A stretch of 64,000 nt of DNA, from NCBI RefSeq assembly GCF_047219225.1, contig NZ_CP178208.1, positions 1,116,001 to 1,180,000 on the forward strand. Direction: 5' to 3'. The position numbers and the translations under genes were made by a program. This DNA is from IMCC45349 sp047219225. GTDB lineage: Bacteria > Bacteroidota > Bacteroidia > Flavobacteriales > Flavobacteriaceae. The notes below the pieces were generated by a model, which did not search any database, was not told the DNA's origin, and worked only from the letters and a program-made list of their open reading frames with translations. Below, one piece after another: positions 37,096 through 46,488 of the stretch (within the stretch, counting starts at the first letter, position 1; each line of letters begins with the position of its first letter).

Positions 37096-38454
37096 TTAAA
37101 CCAAATAACCAACCAAGTCTTCAATTTTAGAAACTAATTGAATTTTTATAGCTGTATTTTTTAAAGAAATCTTGTTGTATTTAGATACAAAAATCGTTGC
37201 AAACCCTAATTTTTCTGCTTCTAAAATGCGCTGTTCTACACGCTGTACTGGACGAATTTCTCCAGATAAACCAACCTCGGCAGCAAAACAATAATCTTTT
37301 TGAATTGCCTCATCTTCATTAGAAGATAAAATTGCTGCAACAACTGCTAGATCTATAGCTGGATCATCCACATTTATGCCTCCTGTAATATTTAAAAACA
37401 CATCTTTTGCTCCTAATCTAAAACCTGCACGTTTTTCTAAAACAGCTAGTAGCATATTTAAACGTTTCGCATTAAAACCTGTTGCACTACGTTGTGGTGT
37501 TCCATATACTGCTGTACTAACTAAAGCTTGTACTTCAATTAGCAAGGGACGCATACCTTCTAAGGTAACCGCAATAGCATTACCAGATAATTCTTCGTCC
37601 TTTTTTGAAATTAAAATTTCACTAGGATTCGTTACTTCTCGTAACCCAGAACCTTGCATTTCATAAATTCCCAGTTCATTTGTAGAACCAAAACGGTTTT
37701 TATGTGCTCTTAATATTCTAAACACATGATTTCGGTCACCTTCAAATTGCAAAACAGTATCTACCATGTGCTCCAAAATTTTTGGACCAGCAATATGACC
37801 ATCCTTAGTTATATGACCAATTAACAACACAGGTGTTGATGTTTCTTTTGCAAACTTAATAAGCTCTGTAGTACATTCTTTAATTTGAGAAATGCTACCT
37901 GCCGAAGCCTCAATATAATCGCTATGTAACGTTTGAATGGAATCTATAATTACCACTTCTGGCTCAAGAGATTCTATTTGCTTAAAAATGTTTTGGGTTT
38001 TAGTTTCAGTAAGAATATAACACGTATCATTATTAGGATTGACACGTTCTGCACGCATTTTTATTTGCTTTTGGCTTTCTTCACCCGAAACATACAAGGT
38101 TTTATATGGCAATTTTAAAGAAATTTGAAGTAGCAATGTGCTTTTCCCTATTCCTGGTTCTCCACCAAGCAAGGTTAAAGATCCTGGTACAATACCACCT
38201 CCTAACACACGATTAAATTCTTGATCAAATGTATTAAGTCTTGCCTCCTTAGCTGAGTCAATCTCCTTAATTTTTAATGGTTTTGAAACACGTTTAGAAG
38301 CAGATGTAGGTGTTTTCCAATCGCTTTTATCAGCTTTTTGAATAACTTCTTCTACAATAGTATTCCAAGATTTACATGCTGTACATTGTCCTTGCCACTT
38401 CGCATATTGATTGCCACAACTCTGACAAAAAAAAGTAGTTTTTACTTTAGCCAT
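37096..38454 (-). CDS. radA: DNA repair protein RadA (Sms)
   Basis: The 452 residues contain an N-terminal C4 zinc finger (Cys10, 13, 24, 27), a RecA-like ATPase with Walker A GGEPGIGKST (97-106), the RadA-specific KNRFGSTNELG motif and a Lon-like C-terminal domain. RadA is a helicase that promotes branch migration in recombination repair. Its ATG follows the TAA of the upstream esterase-like gene with no base between (TAAATG), which suggests translational coupling. Confidence 0.97.
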   Translation of the reverse strand: MAKVKTTFFCQSCGNQYAKWQGQCTACKSWNTIVEEVIQKADKSDWKTPTSASKRVSKPLKIKEIDSAKEARLNTFDQEFNRVLGGGIVPGSLTLLGGEPGIGKSTLLLQISLKLPYKTLYVSGEESQKQIKMRAERVNPNNDTCYILTETKTQNIFKQIESLEPEVVIIDSIQTLHSDYIEASAGSISQIKECTTELIKFAKETSTPVLLIGHITKDGHIAGPKILEHMVDTVLQFEGDRNHVFRILRAHKNRFGSTNELGIYEMQGSGLREVTNPSEILISKKDEELSGNAIAVTLEGMRPLLIEVQALVSTAVYGTPQRSATGFNAKRLNMLLAVLEKRAGFRLGAKDVFLNITGGINVDDPAIDLAVVAAILSSNEDEAIQKDYCFAAEVGLSGEIRPVQRVEQRILEAEKLGFATIFVSKYNKISLKNTAIKIQLVSKIEDLVGYLV

Positions 38455-39603
38455 TTAGTATCCAAAATCTGCTTTAATCTGGTCTGCTCTTTCAATCATT
38501 TCATCTTTAGAATAACCTCCTATTTCTTCAAGTATATAAGCTGAACGATAGGTTTTCATTGCTTTTTTATGCTCACCTGTTTCTTCATAAAAACGTCCTA
38601 AATAATAGTGTCCTAAAAGTGTGTCAGGATACTGCTTACGAGCAAGTTTCCCTAAGTCCTCAAAGTATTCAAACTTTTCTTTTTTATTAATAGCTGCTGC
38701 AATAGCTTTAAAATCGTTTACTAAAATTTGTTTTTCAATGCCAAACAACTCATCAATCATTGTATACTTTTCCAATAAATATTCGACTGGAGAAGTCTCT
38801 AAAGTTAAAATACGCTCCTTATATTCTGTTTTACTAATAGGCTGAAAAACAAAAAAGATACTCTCTAGTGCTTTTGGAATAGCGTGAGCTGGATTAGAAT
38901 AATGCGTAGGTCCTTCAAAATTATTGAAATTATATAAAAAGTTTTTATTATCTATTCCTTTCAAAGCTGTATCTAATGCTATTGCATCTTCTCTTAACGG
39001 TTTTATATCATTAGTAGCTGTTGCCAAATAGTAAAACAATTTATTCTCAAAAGTACTGATGCGCTCCGTTAAATTTTCTGTCATTTCTGGGGCTAAATCT
39101 GGACTTAAAGAAATATACCCTTGAAACAAAGGTTTATCTTTAAATAAAAAGTAATTAATATAGTTTGCTGTTTCACCATGACCAACAGCAACTCTAAAAT
39201 TTTCTATTCGATAATTCTCTTCTAAATATGGAATTAACTCCATACCAACAAACTCAAAGAAAGAAGCTCCAGTCTCTACTGGAAAATAGTTTTGATCAGA
39301 ATAATAACAGTCATTTTCTCTTGAATCAACTTGATTTACACCAACTACAATAGCTTCTGGCATGTCCTCCCAGTATGAATAATAATCTACATTACCTGCT
39401 ACTATTTCAAACATATAATCACCATCTAACACCACAAACAAAGGGTAACTTTTTTCTATATTATCATTATAGTTTCTTGGCAATTGGATCTTAAGCTCTC
39501 TGTTTTCTCCTAATTTATAAGAATCTATTTCTTCATAAATAGTTTGCGCATAGGACACACTAAAACAGGCTACTAAAAATAAGGTTAATAGTTTATTTTT
39601 CAT
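38455..39603 (-). CDS. Esterase-fold (alpha/beta hydrolase) secreted protein lacking the catalytic serine
   Basis: A signal peptide (~1-19, ...VSYAQ) is followed by an esterase D-like domain (~20-270: LPRNYNDN, FVVLDGDYMFEIVAG, VVGVNQVDSREND) and TPR-like helices (~310-382, HYYLGRFYEETGEH). The nucleophile elbow, normally GHSxGG, reads GHGET with Gly143 in the serine position, so classical hydrolysis is improbable. It may act as a binding protein or use another residue. It lies directly before radA and about 65 bases after the YbhN-like gene in a minus-strand run that starts at panC. Confidence 0.85.
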   Translation of the reverse strand: MKNKLLTLFLVACFSVSYAQTIYEEIDSYKLGENRELKIQLPRNYNDNIEKSYPLFVVLDGDYMFEIVAGNVDYYSYWEDMPEAIVVGVNQVDSRENDCYYSDQNYFPVETGASFFEFVGMELIPYLEENYRIENFRVAVGHGETANYINYFLFKDKPLFQGYISLSPDLAPEMTENLTERISTFENKLFYYLATATNDIKPLREDAIALDTALKGIDNKNFLYNFNNFEGPTHYSNPAHAIPKALESIFFVFQPISKTEYKERILTLETSPVEYLLEKYTMIDELFGIEKQILVNDFKAIAAAINKKEKFEYFEDLGKLARKQYPDTLLGHYYLGRFYEETGEHKKAMKTYRSAYILEEIGGYSKDEMIERADQIKADFGY

Positions 39604-39668
39604 TTTTAAAAATGATTATGATTGGTTTTGCCAAGTTAAGTAATTAAGCTAAAAAAATAAAGTTAAGT

Positions 39669-40649
39669 TTAAGATACTTTATCTCGCTGTTTAGGATACA
39701 TTTTATTGTAAATAGGCAAGACTAGTAAAGATAATCCTCCAGCTATCACAATAAGTAATGTTTGAGAAGACCACATAATCCAACCAAACGCTATACTCGG
39801 TTCTTTAGCGATTCCAAAAATGGAAAAAGCTGCAAAAACAGCTACAGGATAAGAGCCTATACCTCCATTTGTTGCTGCTATACTAAAACTTGCTGAGATG
39901 AACCCTATTAAAATAGCTGCAAATGGAATTCCTGAAGTTTCAACTAAAGTAAACGAAGTAACATAAAACATTAACAAATACATTGCCCAAATAAACAAGG
40001 TGTGAAAAATGAAAGCCCACTTTTTTTTCATTCTAAAAATACTTGTAACACCTTCAAACAACCCCTTTACAAAAGTTCTAATCTTGACAGCAATTTTATG
40101 ATTACTCTTATTTATAAAGTAAAGAAATACTACTCCAAGTAATACTAAAACTAACAACCCAATTATAATTTTTATGGGGTCAAATCGTTCTGCAAAAAAT
40201 TGATAGATATATTCAAACTCTAAAAGTAAGGTTACTAAGATTATTCCTAGCATTATAACCATGTCTGCTAAACGCTCAGCTACAATGGTGCCAAATCCTT
40301 TTTCAAAAGGAACACCTTCATAATTAGCTACAATAGTCGCTCTTGAAACTTCACCTGCTCTTGGTATGGTATAATTAATTAAATACGCTGCTAATACTGC
40401 CATTGAGCTGTTTGCAAACCTAAGTTTATAACCCATTGGTTCGATCATAAATTTCCAGCGATAAGCTCTAGATAAATGACTTAACAATCCTAGAAATACT
40501 CCAACACTTATCCAAGTATAATCAGCCTTTTTAAAATATTGTACTAATTCACTAAACGAAATTTGAGATAAAGAATACCATATCAAAACAACACCTAATA
40601 ATAATGGAAGTGTTACTTTAAGAACGGTTTTAGCTTTACTACTACTCAA
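39669..40649 (-). CDS. YbhN/AglD-like (lysylphosphatidylglycerol synthase TM region family) membrane protein
   Basis: The 326 residues have eight or so hydrophobic helices and family motifs SRAYRWKFMIEPMGY, NYTIPRAGEVSRATIV and GGIGSYPVAVFAAF. The family includes flippase-like membrane proteins and the membrane domain of MprF; there is no synthetase domain here, so aminoacylation of lipids is not indicated. It starts 3 bases after the panD stop. The transported or flipped lipid is unknown. Confidence 0.88.
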   Translation of the reverse strand: MSSSKAKTVLKVTLPLLLGVVLIWYSLSQISFSELVQYFKKADYTWISVGVFLGLLSHLSRAYRWKFMIEPMGYKLRFANSSMAVLAAYLINYTIPRAGEVSRATIVANYEGVPFEKGFGTIVAERLADMVIMLGIILVTLLLEFEYIYQFFAERFDPIKIIIGLLVLVLLGVVFLYFINKSNHKIAVKIRTFVKGLFEGVTSIFRMKKKWAFIFHTLFIWAMYLLMFYVTSFTLVETSGIPFAAILIGFISASFSIAATNGGIGSYPVAVFAAFSIFGIAKEPSIAFGWIMWSSQTLLIVIAGGLSLLVLPIYNKMYPKQRDKVS

Positions 40650-40652
40650 AGT

Positions 40653-41003
40653 TTATTTTAAAAGATTGGTTGCTTCGTCTGGAAATACTAATGAAGGCTT
40701 AAAAGTTTTTGCCTCTTCAATATCCATAAAAGCATACGTTATAAGTATAAGCACATCTCCTGGAGACACTAATCGTGCTGCTGCTCCATTAAGCGTTATT
40801 TCTCCGCTATTTCTTGGGCCAGGAATAGCGTAAGTTTCTAATCGCGCACCATTGTTATTATTAACAATCTGCACTTTTTCTCCTTGAATTATATTGGCAG
40901 CTTCCATTAAATCTTCATCAATAGTAATACTACCTATATAATTTAAGTCTGCTCCAGTAACTTTTACGCGATGAATCTTAGATTTTACTACTTGTATTTG
41001 CAT
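40653..41003 (-). CDS. panD: Aspartate 1-decarboxylase proenzyme
   Basis: The 116-residue proenzyme cuts itself between Gly24 and Ser25 (YIGSITID) to form the pyruvoyl cofactor, then makes beta-alanine from aspartate. Lys9 (KSKIHR) and the NNNNGARLETYAI and NGAAARLV segments fit the family. It is 13 bases after panC, its partner in pantothenate synthesis. Confidence 0.97.
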   Translation of the reverse strand: MQIQVVKSKIHRVKVTGADLNYIGSITIDEDLMEAANIIQGEKVQIVNNNNGARLETYAIPGPRNSGEITLNGAAARLVSPGDVLILITYAFMDIEEAKTFKPSLVFPDEATNLLK

Positions 41004-41016
41004 GTGGCAAAGGTAA

Positions 41017-41868
41017 TTAATTTAGTGCTATATTGTCTATTAATCTTATATCATCTGCATAAGCAGCAATAAAAGCACGATATTTTTTTTGTTTAGATTT
41101 TCTTTTAACTGGTTTTAAGGTTTCAACATCTGCAATTATGAAATATTCTAATTCTAATAAATCATTTTTAGCAAACTCTTTTTCAACCCATTCCGCTACT
41201 TTATTAGCACTTTTTGTGCCAAATTTCACTTTGGCAGCTTTTAAAGTTTTATAAATAAATGGCGCTTCTTTTTTATACTCTGTTTTTAGTCGTTCGTTAC
41301 GCGAACTCATTGCAAGTCCTGAAGATTCTCTGTAAATTTCACAACCTGTAATTTTAACAGGAATGTCATATTTTTCGACTAATTTTTTCACAATTTGTAA
41401 TTGCTGAAAATCTTTTTGTCCAAAATAAGCATTATTAGGAGTAACAATTTCAAATAATCTTTTAACAATAGTTCCTACACCATCAAAATGACCATCACGA
41501 AATCTCCCTTCCATTTCAAACTCTAATCCATCAAAACTAAAACTAGTTGATATAACGTTATCACTATAAATATCCTCGACTGAAGGTGCATAAACTATAA
41601 TTTTAGAATCTGAAATAGTTTGCAACAACTCCACATCTCTATCTAAAGTTCTTGGATATTTTTCTAAATCTTGAGCATTATCAAACTGCGTTGGATTTAC
41701 AAAAATGCTAACAAAAACAACATTGTTTACATCAAGCCCAGACTTAACTAAAGACAAATGACCTTGATGTAATGCTCCCATTGTAGGAACAAAACCAATT
41801 TTTAAATTTTGAGATTTTAATTGACCTACTAAACTAGAAACTTCCTCTTTTGTTTTTAATACTCTCAT
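41017..41868 (-). CDS. panC: Pantothenate synthetase (pantoate--beta-alanine ligase)
   Basis: From the ATG at 41868 (MRVLKTKEEVSSLVGQLK) the protein has 283 residues, the family norm. The ATP motif PTMGALHQGHLSLV, NPTQF, GQKDFQQLQIV and the KMSKS-like SSRN are present. It joins pantoate with beta-alanine in the cytoplasm. An upstream ATG at 41922 is rejected because a good -7 promoter box (41900-41893) lies downstream of it. panD follows directly. Confidence 0.96.
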   Translation of the reverse strand: MRVLKTKEEVSSLVGQLKSQNLKIGFVPTMGALHQGHLSLVKSGLDVNNVVFVSIFVNPTQFDNAQDLEKYPRTLDRDVELLQTISDSKIIVYAPSVEDIYSDNVISTSFSFDGLEFEMEGRFRDGHFDGVGTIVKRLFEIVTPNNAYFGQKDFQQLQIVKKLVEKYDIPVKITGCEIYRESSGLAMSSRNERLKTEYKKEAPFIYKTLKAAKVKFGTKSANKVAEWVEKEFAKNDLLELEYFIIADVETLKPVKRKSKQKKYRAFIAAYADDIRLIDNIALN

Positions 41869-41892
41869 TTTTAGTAAAAAATTAACAGCGTG

Positions 41893-41900
41893 CAAACTTA
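41893..41900 (-). promoter_or_regulatory. -7 box (TAAGTTTG) for panC
   Basis: The minus strand reads TAAGTTTG, a full TAnnTTTG match, 25 bases before the panC ATG at 41868. It is paired back to back with the box for the divergent glycogen-synthase-like gene. Confidence 0.6.
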
Positions 41901-41931
41901 ATATATTACTGTTAATCTGCATAAAATTTTG

Positions 41932-41939
41932 TACTTTTG
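41932..41939 (+). promoter_or_regulatory. -7 box (TACTTTTG) for the glycogen-synthase-like gene
   Basis: TACTTTTG followed by C is a full match to TAnnTTTG, 36 bases before the ATG at 41976. No clear -33 element was found. Confidence 0.65.
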
Positions 41940-41975
41940 CGTGTTTTTTATTCTAAAATTAAAGCAGAATAGCTC

Positions 41976-42785
41976 ATGAAAGATAAGAGAATACTATATG
42001 TGTCGTCTGAAGTAGTACCATATTTACCTGAAACTGAAATTTCTTCAATGTCATTTGAAGCTCCAAGAATGGTAAACAAACAAGGTGGTCAAATAAGAAT
42101 ATTTATGCCACGATATGGTAATATTAACGAAAGAAGACATCAATTACATGAAGTTATTCGTTTATCAGGAATTAATTTAGTTATTAACGACCTTGATATG
42201 CCTTTAATTATTAAAGTTGCATCAATTCCAAAGGAGCGTATTCAAGTTTACTTTATCGATAATGAAGAATACTTTAAGCGTAAAGCAACTTTAACAGATG
42301 AAGATGGTGTGCTTTTCCCAGACAATGACGAACGTTCAATTTTCTTTGCAAAGGGAGTTATTGAAACTGTTAAAAAATTAAACTGGGCTCCAGACATTAT
42401 ACATGTTCACGGTTGGCTGGCTTCTTTATTGCCTCTTTACTTAAAAGAGTACTACAAAGACGAACCTTTATTTGCCAACAGTAAAATTGTTACTTCTTTA
42501 TACAATCAAAGTTTTGAACAAACGTTGAATAAAGAGATGATAAACAAAATTAAGTTTGATAATATTTCTGAAGAGTCTATTAAAGTGTTAGAAGAACCTT
42601 CTTATAATAATATTATGAAAGTTGCTGTTGATTTCTCTGATGCTTTAATTATTGGTTCTAAAGATATTCCTAAAGATTTAGAAGATTATCTAGAAAATTG
42701 CGAAAAACCAGTATTAGAATACAAGTACCCTGAAGAATTCGCAGAAGCTTATACCGAATTCTACAACACAAAGGTTTTAGGATAA
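41976..42785 (+). CDS. Glycogen/starch synthase-like protein, N-terminal domain only
   Basis: The 269 residues match only the GT5 N-terminal Rossmann half (RILYVSSEVVPYL, RIFMPRYGNINERR, PDIIHVHGWLASLLPLYLK). Full glycogen synthases have ~480 residues. The sugar-nucleotide loop KxGGLxDV is changed to VNKQGGQIRI, and the whole C-terminal domain is absent, with no remnant downstream because DUF4270 starts 18 bases later. It is therefore unlikely to elongate glycogen alone. Similar half-length proteins occur widely in Flavobacteriaceae, so it is probably a conserved protein with a different role rather than a recent truncation. Confidence 0.85.
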   Translation: MKDKRILYVSSEVVPYLPETEISSMSFEAPRMVNKQGGQIRIFMPRYGNINERRHQLHEVIRLSGINLVINDLDMPLIIKVASIPKERIQVYFIDNEEYFKRKATLTDEDGVLFPDNDERSIFFAKGVIETVKKLNWAPDIIHVHGWLASLLPLYLKEYYKDEPLFANSKIVTSLYNQSFEQTLNKEMINKIKFDNISEESIKVLEEPSYNNIMKVAVDFSDALIIGSKDIPKDLEDYLENCEKPVLEYKYPEEFAEAYTEFYNTKVLG

Positions 42786-42803
42786 AATCACTATACTATT
42801 TAC

Positions 42804-44468
42804 ATGAAAAAGAGAAAATTAGTTTTAAAGAATATTGCTTTATTAGCGTTTATTAGTTTAGGTTTTATAGCCTGTGAAAGAGATTTTACAGAAATTGGAA
42901 CAGGTATAGTTGGCGATGACAATTTTAATACAACTAGTCAAACATATCCTGTAATTACTTATAATAAAAGAGTAACTCCAATTCAAAGTAACGCCCTTCC
43001 GGATAACCTATTAGGTTTTTATAATGATCCTGATTTTGGTGAAACTACAGTAAATTTTGTAAGTCAATTAACACCTTCAAAAATTGACCCAACTTTTGGT
43101 GATAACGTGGTTTTAGACTCTGTAATACTAACTATCCCTTTTTATAGTTCTGCTATTGACTTAGATGATGAAAACAATGTTGTCTATGAACTAGATTCAG
43201 TATATCCTAAAAACAACTTCACTCCAATGAATATTTCGATTTATAGAAGTGATTATTTTTTAAGAGATTTTGACCCTACAGAAGACTTTGAGACATCTCA
43301 AAAGTATTATTCAAATGGAGCAACATCTGAAAATGATATTATTAGTCCAACTCAACTTGAAGGTGAGTTAATTTATTCGGTTGAAGAATTTACTCCTAAC
43401 GAAGAAATCATAATTTTAACCGAAGAAAACGAAGATGGCGAACAAGAAGAAACATCTCGTTTAGTACCTAGCATAAGACTAAATTTAATTGACCAACCAG
43501 ATAATTTTGATCAAGTTTTTTGGGAAAACTTAATATTTGCCAAAGAAGGCGAACCAGAGTTAAGTAACTTGAATAATTTTTACGATTACTTTAGAGGTTT
43601 ATATTTTAAAATTGATAGCGAAGATGGCAATGGTACATTAATGCAACTAGACTTATCTGATACTGATAAATCTACTCTTATTATGTATTACACAAGTGAC
43701 ATAACCTCTACAATTAATGACGAGGAACAGGTTGAAGAACGTCAAGGCGAATATGAAATGACTTTTTCAGGAAATAGAGTAAATATTTTCAACAATCAGT
43801 TTAATCCTCAAATATTGCAAGAAATTCAAGACGCTGATCCTGTTAACGGAGATGAAAGATTGTTCTTAAAAGGAGGTGAAGGCTCAATGGCAATCATTGA
43901 CATCTTTACTGAAGATGAAGAAGGAAATACTTTCAATGATTACATGAATGAATATAGAAGCACCGATGATTCAGGTAATATTATTGAAACCAAAAGATTG
44001 GTAAATGAAGCATATATAGAATTTTATGTTGACCATTTAAATTCTCAAAATGACCCTAATCGTGTTTATTTATATGACTTAAAGAACAACCTACCTTTAA
44101 TAGATCATTTTTTAGATGTCACTACAAATACAACTTCTAATGATGGTAAATTTCGTCATTTAGTTCCTCTAGAAACAATAGAAGATGAGTTAGGAGTAGT
44201 TATTTCTAAAAAATATAAAGTAAGAGTTACTGAACATATTAACAACATGATTCTTAGAGATTCATCAAATGTAAAATTAGGTCTTGTTGTTACCTCAAAT
44301 GTTAGCTCTACAACCAATTATAATGTGTTAAATGAAGAAGAAAATTTCACTAATTTTCCTTCAGGAGCAATCTTAACCCCAAAAAGTACTATTCTTCATG
44401 GAAGTAAATCATCTGATGAAGACAAAAAAGTAAAACTCAAAATCTATTATACAGAACCTAATAACTAA
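42804..44468 (+). CDS. DUF4270 domain lipoprotein
   Basis: The signal ends LGFIAC with the lipid cysteine at residue 24, followed by ERDFTEIGTGIVGDDNF, typical of DUF4270 starts. The 554 residues are acidic and beta-rich with no catalytic motif I can name. It lies between the half glycogen synthase and glmS (6-base gap), an order I recall as common in this family. Function unknown; probably an outer-membrane or surface lipoprotein. Confidence 0.88.
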   Translation: MKKRKLVLKNIALLAFISLGFIACERDFTEIGTGIVGDDNFNTTSQTYPVITYNKRVTPIQSNALPDNLLGFYNDPDFGETTVNFVSQLTPSKIDPTFGDNVVLDSVILTIPFYSSAIDLDDENNVVYELDSVYPKNNFTPMNISIYRSDYFLRDFDPTEDFETSQKYYSNGATSENDIISPTQLEGELIYSVEEFTPNEEIIILTEENEDGEQEETSRLVPSIRLNLIDQPDNFDQVFWENLIFAKEGEPELSNLNNFYDYFRGLYFKIDSEDGNGTLMQLDLSDTDKSTLIMYYTSDITSTINDEEQVEERQGEYEMTFSGNRVNIFNNQFNPQILQEIQDADPVNGDERLFLKGGEGSMAIIDIFTEDEEGNTFNDYMNEYRSTDDSGNIIETKRLVNEAYIEFYVDHLNSQNDPNRVYLYDLKNNLPLIDHFLDVTTNTTSNDGKFRHLVPLETIEDELGVVISKKYKVRVTEHINNMILRDSSNVKLGLVVTSNVSSTTNYNVLNEEENFTNFPSGAILTPKSTILHGSKSSDEDKKVKLKIYYTEPNN

Positions 44469-44474
44469 GAAAAT

Positions 44475-46322
44475 ATGTGTGGAATTGTTGGATATATTGG
44501 CCATCGTGAGGCTTACCCTATTATATTAAAAGGATTAAAACGTTTAGAATATAGAGGATATGACAGTGCTGGAATAGCTCTTTATGATGGAAATGACATT
44601 AAGCTGTCTAAAACAAAAGGTAAAGTTGACGATTTACAAAAAAGATTAGAAAGCGAAATTCCAACTATAGGTAATTTAGGTATTGGTCATACACGTTGGG
44701 CAACTCATGGAGTCCCAAACGATGTTAACTCTCACCCACACTATTCAAATTCTGGTGATTTAGTTATTATTCATAATGGAATTATTGAAAATTATGAAGC
44801 CCTTAAACAAGAGCTTACTAAAAGAGGTTATACATTCACTTCAGATACAGATACAGAAGTACTTATAAACCTTATTGAAGAAATTAAAAAAAGTGAAAAC
44901 ATAAAACTTGGTAAAGCTGTACAAATAGCATTAAACCAAGTTGTTGGAGCCTACGCCATTGCAGTATTTGACAAAAATAAACCAAATGAAATTGTAGTAG
45001 CAAGACTTGGAAGTCCATTAGCAATTGGTATTGGGGAAGATGAATTCTTTATTGCTAGTGATGCATCACCATTTATAGAATACACTAATAATGCCATATA
45101 CCTAGAAGATGAAGAAATGGCTGTAGTTAGAAGAGGTAAAGATGTAAAGGTTAGAAAAATTAAAGACGATTCTACTGTAGACCCTTATATTCAAGAGCTT
45201 CAAATGAATCTTGAACAAATTGAAAAAGGTGGCTACGAACACTTCATGCTTAAAGAAATTTACGAGCAACCTCATGCTATAAAAGACACTTATAGAGGAC
45301 GTCTATTAAGTGATGAAGCTATAGTAAAAATGGCAGGTATTGAGGACAACATGAAAAAATTCTTAAATGCTGATAGAATTATTGTTGTTGCTTGTGGGAC
45401 TTCATGGCATGCTGGATTAGTTTCTGAATACATATTTGAAGATTTAGCTAGAATTCCTGTAGAAGTAGAATACGCTTCTGAGTTTAGATATAGAAATCCT
45501 ATTATTACAGAAAAAGATGTCGTAATTGCTATCTCTCAATCTGGAGAAACAGCAGACACACTTGCTGCTATTAAATTAGCAAAGTCAAAAGGAGCATTTG
45601 TTTTTGGAGTTTGTAATGTAGTTGGTTCATCTATTGCAAGAGAAACTCACGCAGGTGCATACACTCATGCAGGTCCTGAAATTGGAGTAGCATCAACAAA
45701 AGCTTTTACTACCCAAATTACTGTTTTATCTCTAATTGCATTACGATTAGCTAGAGCAAAAGGAACTATTTCTAGTTCAGACTTTAGGCACCATTTAATT
45801 GAATTAGAAATGATTCCATCTAAAGTTGAAAAAGCCTTAGAATCTGATGACTACGTTAAATCTATAGCAAATATTTACAAAGACGCTAGCAACTTTTTAT
45901 ACTTAGGAAGAGGTTACAATTTCCCTGTAGCTCTTGAAGGCGCTTTAAAACTTAAAGAAATTTCATATATACATGCAGAAGGTTATCCAGCTGCTGAAAT
46001 GAAACATGGACCTATAGCTTTAATTGATGAAAATATGCCAATTGTAGTCATAGCTACCAAGAAAGGTCATTACGAAAAAGTAGTAAGTAACATTCAAGAG
46101 ATTAAGTCTAGAAAAGGAAAAATAATTGGTATCGTTACTGAAGGTGATGAGGATGTTAAAAAACTTGCAGACCATGTTATTGAGGTTCCAGAAACTATCG
46201 AATCTCTTTCTCCTTTGTTAACTACTATTCCGTTACAACTACTATCTTATCACATTGCAGTAATGTTAGATAAAAATGTGGATCAACCTCGTAATTTAGC
46301 AAAATCAGTTACTGTAGAGTAA
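44475..46322 (+). CDS. glmS: Glutamine--fructose-6-phosphate aminotransferase (isomerizing)
   Basis: The 615 residues begin MCGIVGYIG, with Cys2 as the glutaminase nucleophile after Met removal. The N-terminal domain (~1-220) has RLEYRGYDSAG and HTRWATHG, and two SIS domains (~290-430, ~460-600) have CGTSWHAG, SQSGETADT and the C-terminal PRNLAKSVTVE. It makes glucosamine 6-phosphate for peptidoglycan and LPS. The nagB fusion in the same window runs the reverse direction, so the two should be regulated oppositely. No glmS ribozyme was recognised in the 6-base spacer. Confidence 0.98.
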   Translation: MCGIVGYIGHREAYPIILKGLKRLEYRGYDSAGIALYDGNDIKLSKTKGKVDDLQKRLESEIPTIGNLGIGHTRWATHGVPNDVNSHPHYSNSGDLVIIHNGIIENYEALKQELTKRGYTFTSDTDTEVLINLIEEIKKSENIKLGKAVQIALNQVVGAYAIAVFDKNKPNEIVVARLGSPLAIGIGEDEFFIASDASPFIEYTNNAIYLEDEEMAVVRRGKDVKVRKIKDDSTVDPYIQELQMNLEQIEKGGYEHFMLKEIYEQPHAIKDTYRGRLLSDEAIVKMAGIEDNMKKFLNADRIIVVACGTSWHAGLVSEYIFEDLARIPVEVEYASEFRYRNPIITEKDVVIAISQSGETADTLAAIKLAKSKGAFVFGVCNVVGSSIARETHAGAYTHAGPEIGVASTKAFTTQITVLSLIALRLARAKGTISSSDFRHHLIELEMIPSKVEKALESDDYVKSIANIYKDASNFLYLGRGYNFPVALEGALKLKEISYIHAEGYPAAEMKHGPIALIDENMPIVVIATKKGHYEKVVSNIQEIKSRKGKIIGIVTEGDEDVKKLADHVIEVPETIESLSPLLTTIPLQLLSYHIAVMLDKNVDQPRNLAKSVTVE

Positions 46323-46488
46323 ATTCTTATATAGGTTTGTTCTCATTAATTTAAATTAACATTAGGTTAATTCTTTTATCAAATTCATAATATTTATCTC
46401 TTTTTTTAGAGAAAAAGTATTATGCATGCATGTTTTTTTTTATTTTTATATATATATTGCTTACCAATTAATTTAATTATCACCCAAT

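Noticed and set aside
41869..41922. 18-residue N-terminal extension of PanC
   Set aside because: The extension contains the TAAGTTTG promoter box for panC and no family sequence; the protein begins properly at 41868.
44462..44475. glmS ribozyme or riboswitch
   Set aside because: Only 6 bases separate DUF4270 from glmS, leaving no room for the structured element.
46422..46431. Palindrome ATGCATGCAT upstream of the TonB receptor
   Set aside because: A simple alternating palindrome in AT-rich DNA with no second copy or link to a promoter; not enough to call an operator.
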